A stretch of 64,000 nt of DNA from contig DDFJ01000004.1 of assembly GCA_002337125.1 (NCBI GenBank), positions 1,973,889 to 2,037,888 on the forward strand, in the 5' to 3' direction. How positions within the stretch are numbered: the first letter of the stretch is position 1; each line of letters opens with the position of its first letter. The notes below the pieces were generated by a model. It saw only the letters and a list, made by a program, of their open reading frames with translations. It made no database searches and had not been told where the DNA came from. Positions 63,295 through 64,000 of the stretch are shown one piece after another. This DNA is from Chitinophagaceae bacterium UBA1931. GTDB lineage: Bacteria; Bacteroidota; Bacteroidia; Chitinophagales; Chitinophagaceae. The translations under genes were made by a program, and so were the position numbers.

Positions 63295-63999
63295 TTATTC
63301 GGGCAAATTAAAATCGGCAATAACGGGGTTATGATCACCGGGCGATGGGCGCACAATTTTTATTTGCTGTACAGCTATTGCTTTGCTGTGCAGGATATAA
63401 TCAATACGAAGTGTGGGCGAAAGAAACTGGAAGGTGGGACCAATACCTGCACCTTTTTCAGTAAACACATCTTTTAAACCGCTTCTGATTTTTTGATAGG
63501 CGTAAGAATTTGGCACATCATTCATATCGCCGCAAACAATTACCGGGTATGGACTTTTATTTATTTCTTCCTTTACTTTCTTTGCCTGTTCTGCACGAAA
63601 CAAATATGCCGTTCGCATTTTGCGGATGATATTCCTGCCGTTATGATTTACTGTTTCGGCATCCTGTTCATCAATGTTTTCAATAAAATCATAATCCTTA
63701 TTTACAAAGTGCATGCTTTGTAAGTGAATATTAAAAAACCTGATGGTATCGTCTCCGATTTTAAGATCGGCACGTAAAAATGTTTGATTGTATTCTTTTT
63801 TACTCTGCACTTTTTCCCAGCTGAGAATAGGATAGTTGGAAAACAGTGCCACACAAAAAGGGTGGTAACGTTCTTTATGCGGGGCAGGATAAGTATGTAC
63901 ACCAAAAGCCCGGTCGTTAGCTGCCACAACATATTTGTACCCGAGTTTTTTCTTCACTTTATCAAGCGAAATTTCAGAATTACTGTCTAACGAAAACAC
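63295..63999 (-). CDS. endonuclease/exonuclease/phosphatase family protein, truncated by the window edge
   Basis: The last 234 residues of a larger protein; the frame remains open to the window edge, so the N terminus and any membrane segments are missing. Motifs of the DNase I-like fold are present: FFNIHLQS, VCGDMNDVPNS (GDxN) and PGDHNPVIADF (DHxP, catalytic His). Bacteroidota relatives are often membrane-anchored proteins with a C-terminal phosphodiesterase-like domain. Substrate (DNA, phosphoester or lipid) is unknown. It is followed by cysS on the same strand with a separate promoter overlapping its 3' end. Confidence 0.88.
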   Translation of the reverse strand: MFSLDSNSEISLDKVKKKLGYKYVVAANDRAFGVHTYPAPHKERYHPFCVALFSNYPILSWEKVQSKKEYNQTFLRADLKIGDDTIRFFNIHLQSMHFVNKDYDFIENIDEQDAETVNHNGRNIIRKMRTAYLFRAEQAKKVKEEINKSPYPVIVCGDMNDVPNSYAYQKIRSGLKDVFTEKGAGIGPTFQFLSPTLRIDYILHSKAIAVQQIKIVRPSPGDHNPVIADFNLPE

Positions 64000-64000
64000 A

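Overview
The window reads as a chromosomal segment of an AT-rich member of the Bacteroidota, most likely the Chitinophagaceae. Evidence: SusC/SusD/SusE-type outer-membrane proteins, several proteins ending in type A type IX secretion (T9SS) sorting domains, an S46 dipeptidyl-peptidase, lamin-tail and DUF2461 proteins, no obvious Shine-Dalgarno sites, and promoters of the Bacteroidota TAnnTTTG type close to start codons. Genus cannot be fixed from the sequence. No rRNA, tRNA, CRISPR array, insertion sequence or prophage was seen. Housekeeping genes (uvrB, ligA, asd, obg, cysS) are interleaved with accessory blocks. || Layout. 1-1.1 kb: end of a PAP2-like protein and an L,D-transpeptidase-like protein, converging on a terminator. 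1.4-7.2 kb: tight minus-strand operon DUF389 membrane protein > GT81-like glycosyltransferase fused to a HAD phosphatase > NhaD-type antiporter > ClC-CBS protein, which looks like an ion and compatible-solute unit. 7.3-9.3 kb: uvrB. 9.4-10.0 kb: a 21-bp tandem repeat next to two inverted repeats. 10.1-11.0 kb: two small lipoproteins. 11.1-22.5 kb: starch-utilisation locus (secreted GH13 amylase, SusC, SusD, two SusE/F-like lipoproteins) with a divergent AraC regulator. 22.5-29 kb: amidohydrolase, ligA, NUMOD4/HNH protein, DUF2461, and asd preceded by what looks like a complete amino-acid attenuator. 29-36.4 kb: lamin-tail protein, orphan protein, PfkB kinase, TetR regulator, NifS-like PLP enzyme, PaaI-like thioesterase. 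36.6-44.5 kb: T9SS protein, obg, CPBP-like membrane protein, small secreted and membrane proteins, GH63-type glucosidase. 44.7-52 kb: two converging transcription units, each led by a T9SS-exported protein. They carry a Tat-signal protein, phage-collar (MdpB-like) protein, LRR protein and sulfotransferase on one side, and a 40-residue ORF, aspartyl/asparaginyl hydroxylase and HExxH protein on the other. 52.3-64 kb: GT39 transferase, S46 peptidase, His-rich lipoprotein, dipeptide epimerase, AlkA-like glycosylase, LpxH-like phosphoesterase plus MurG-like transferase, cysS, and a truncated endonuclease/exonuclease/phosphatase protein. || How it works together. The Sus-like locus would bind, import and degrade starch-like glucans under control of the AraC protein. 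The DUF389/GT81-HAD/NhaD/ClC operon would couple Na+, H+ and Cl- transport with synthesis of a glycosylglycerate solute. The convergent 44.7-52 kb block is the best candidate for an undescribed system: exported proteins next to enzymes able to hydroxylate and sulfate, a possible metallopeptidase and a translationally coupled micro-ORF. The asd leader is the clearest regulatory discovery: an 18-residue peptide rich in Lys, Thr, Met and Ile, followed by a four-segment mutually exclusive hairpin set ending in a U-tract.
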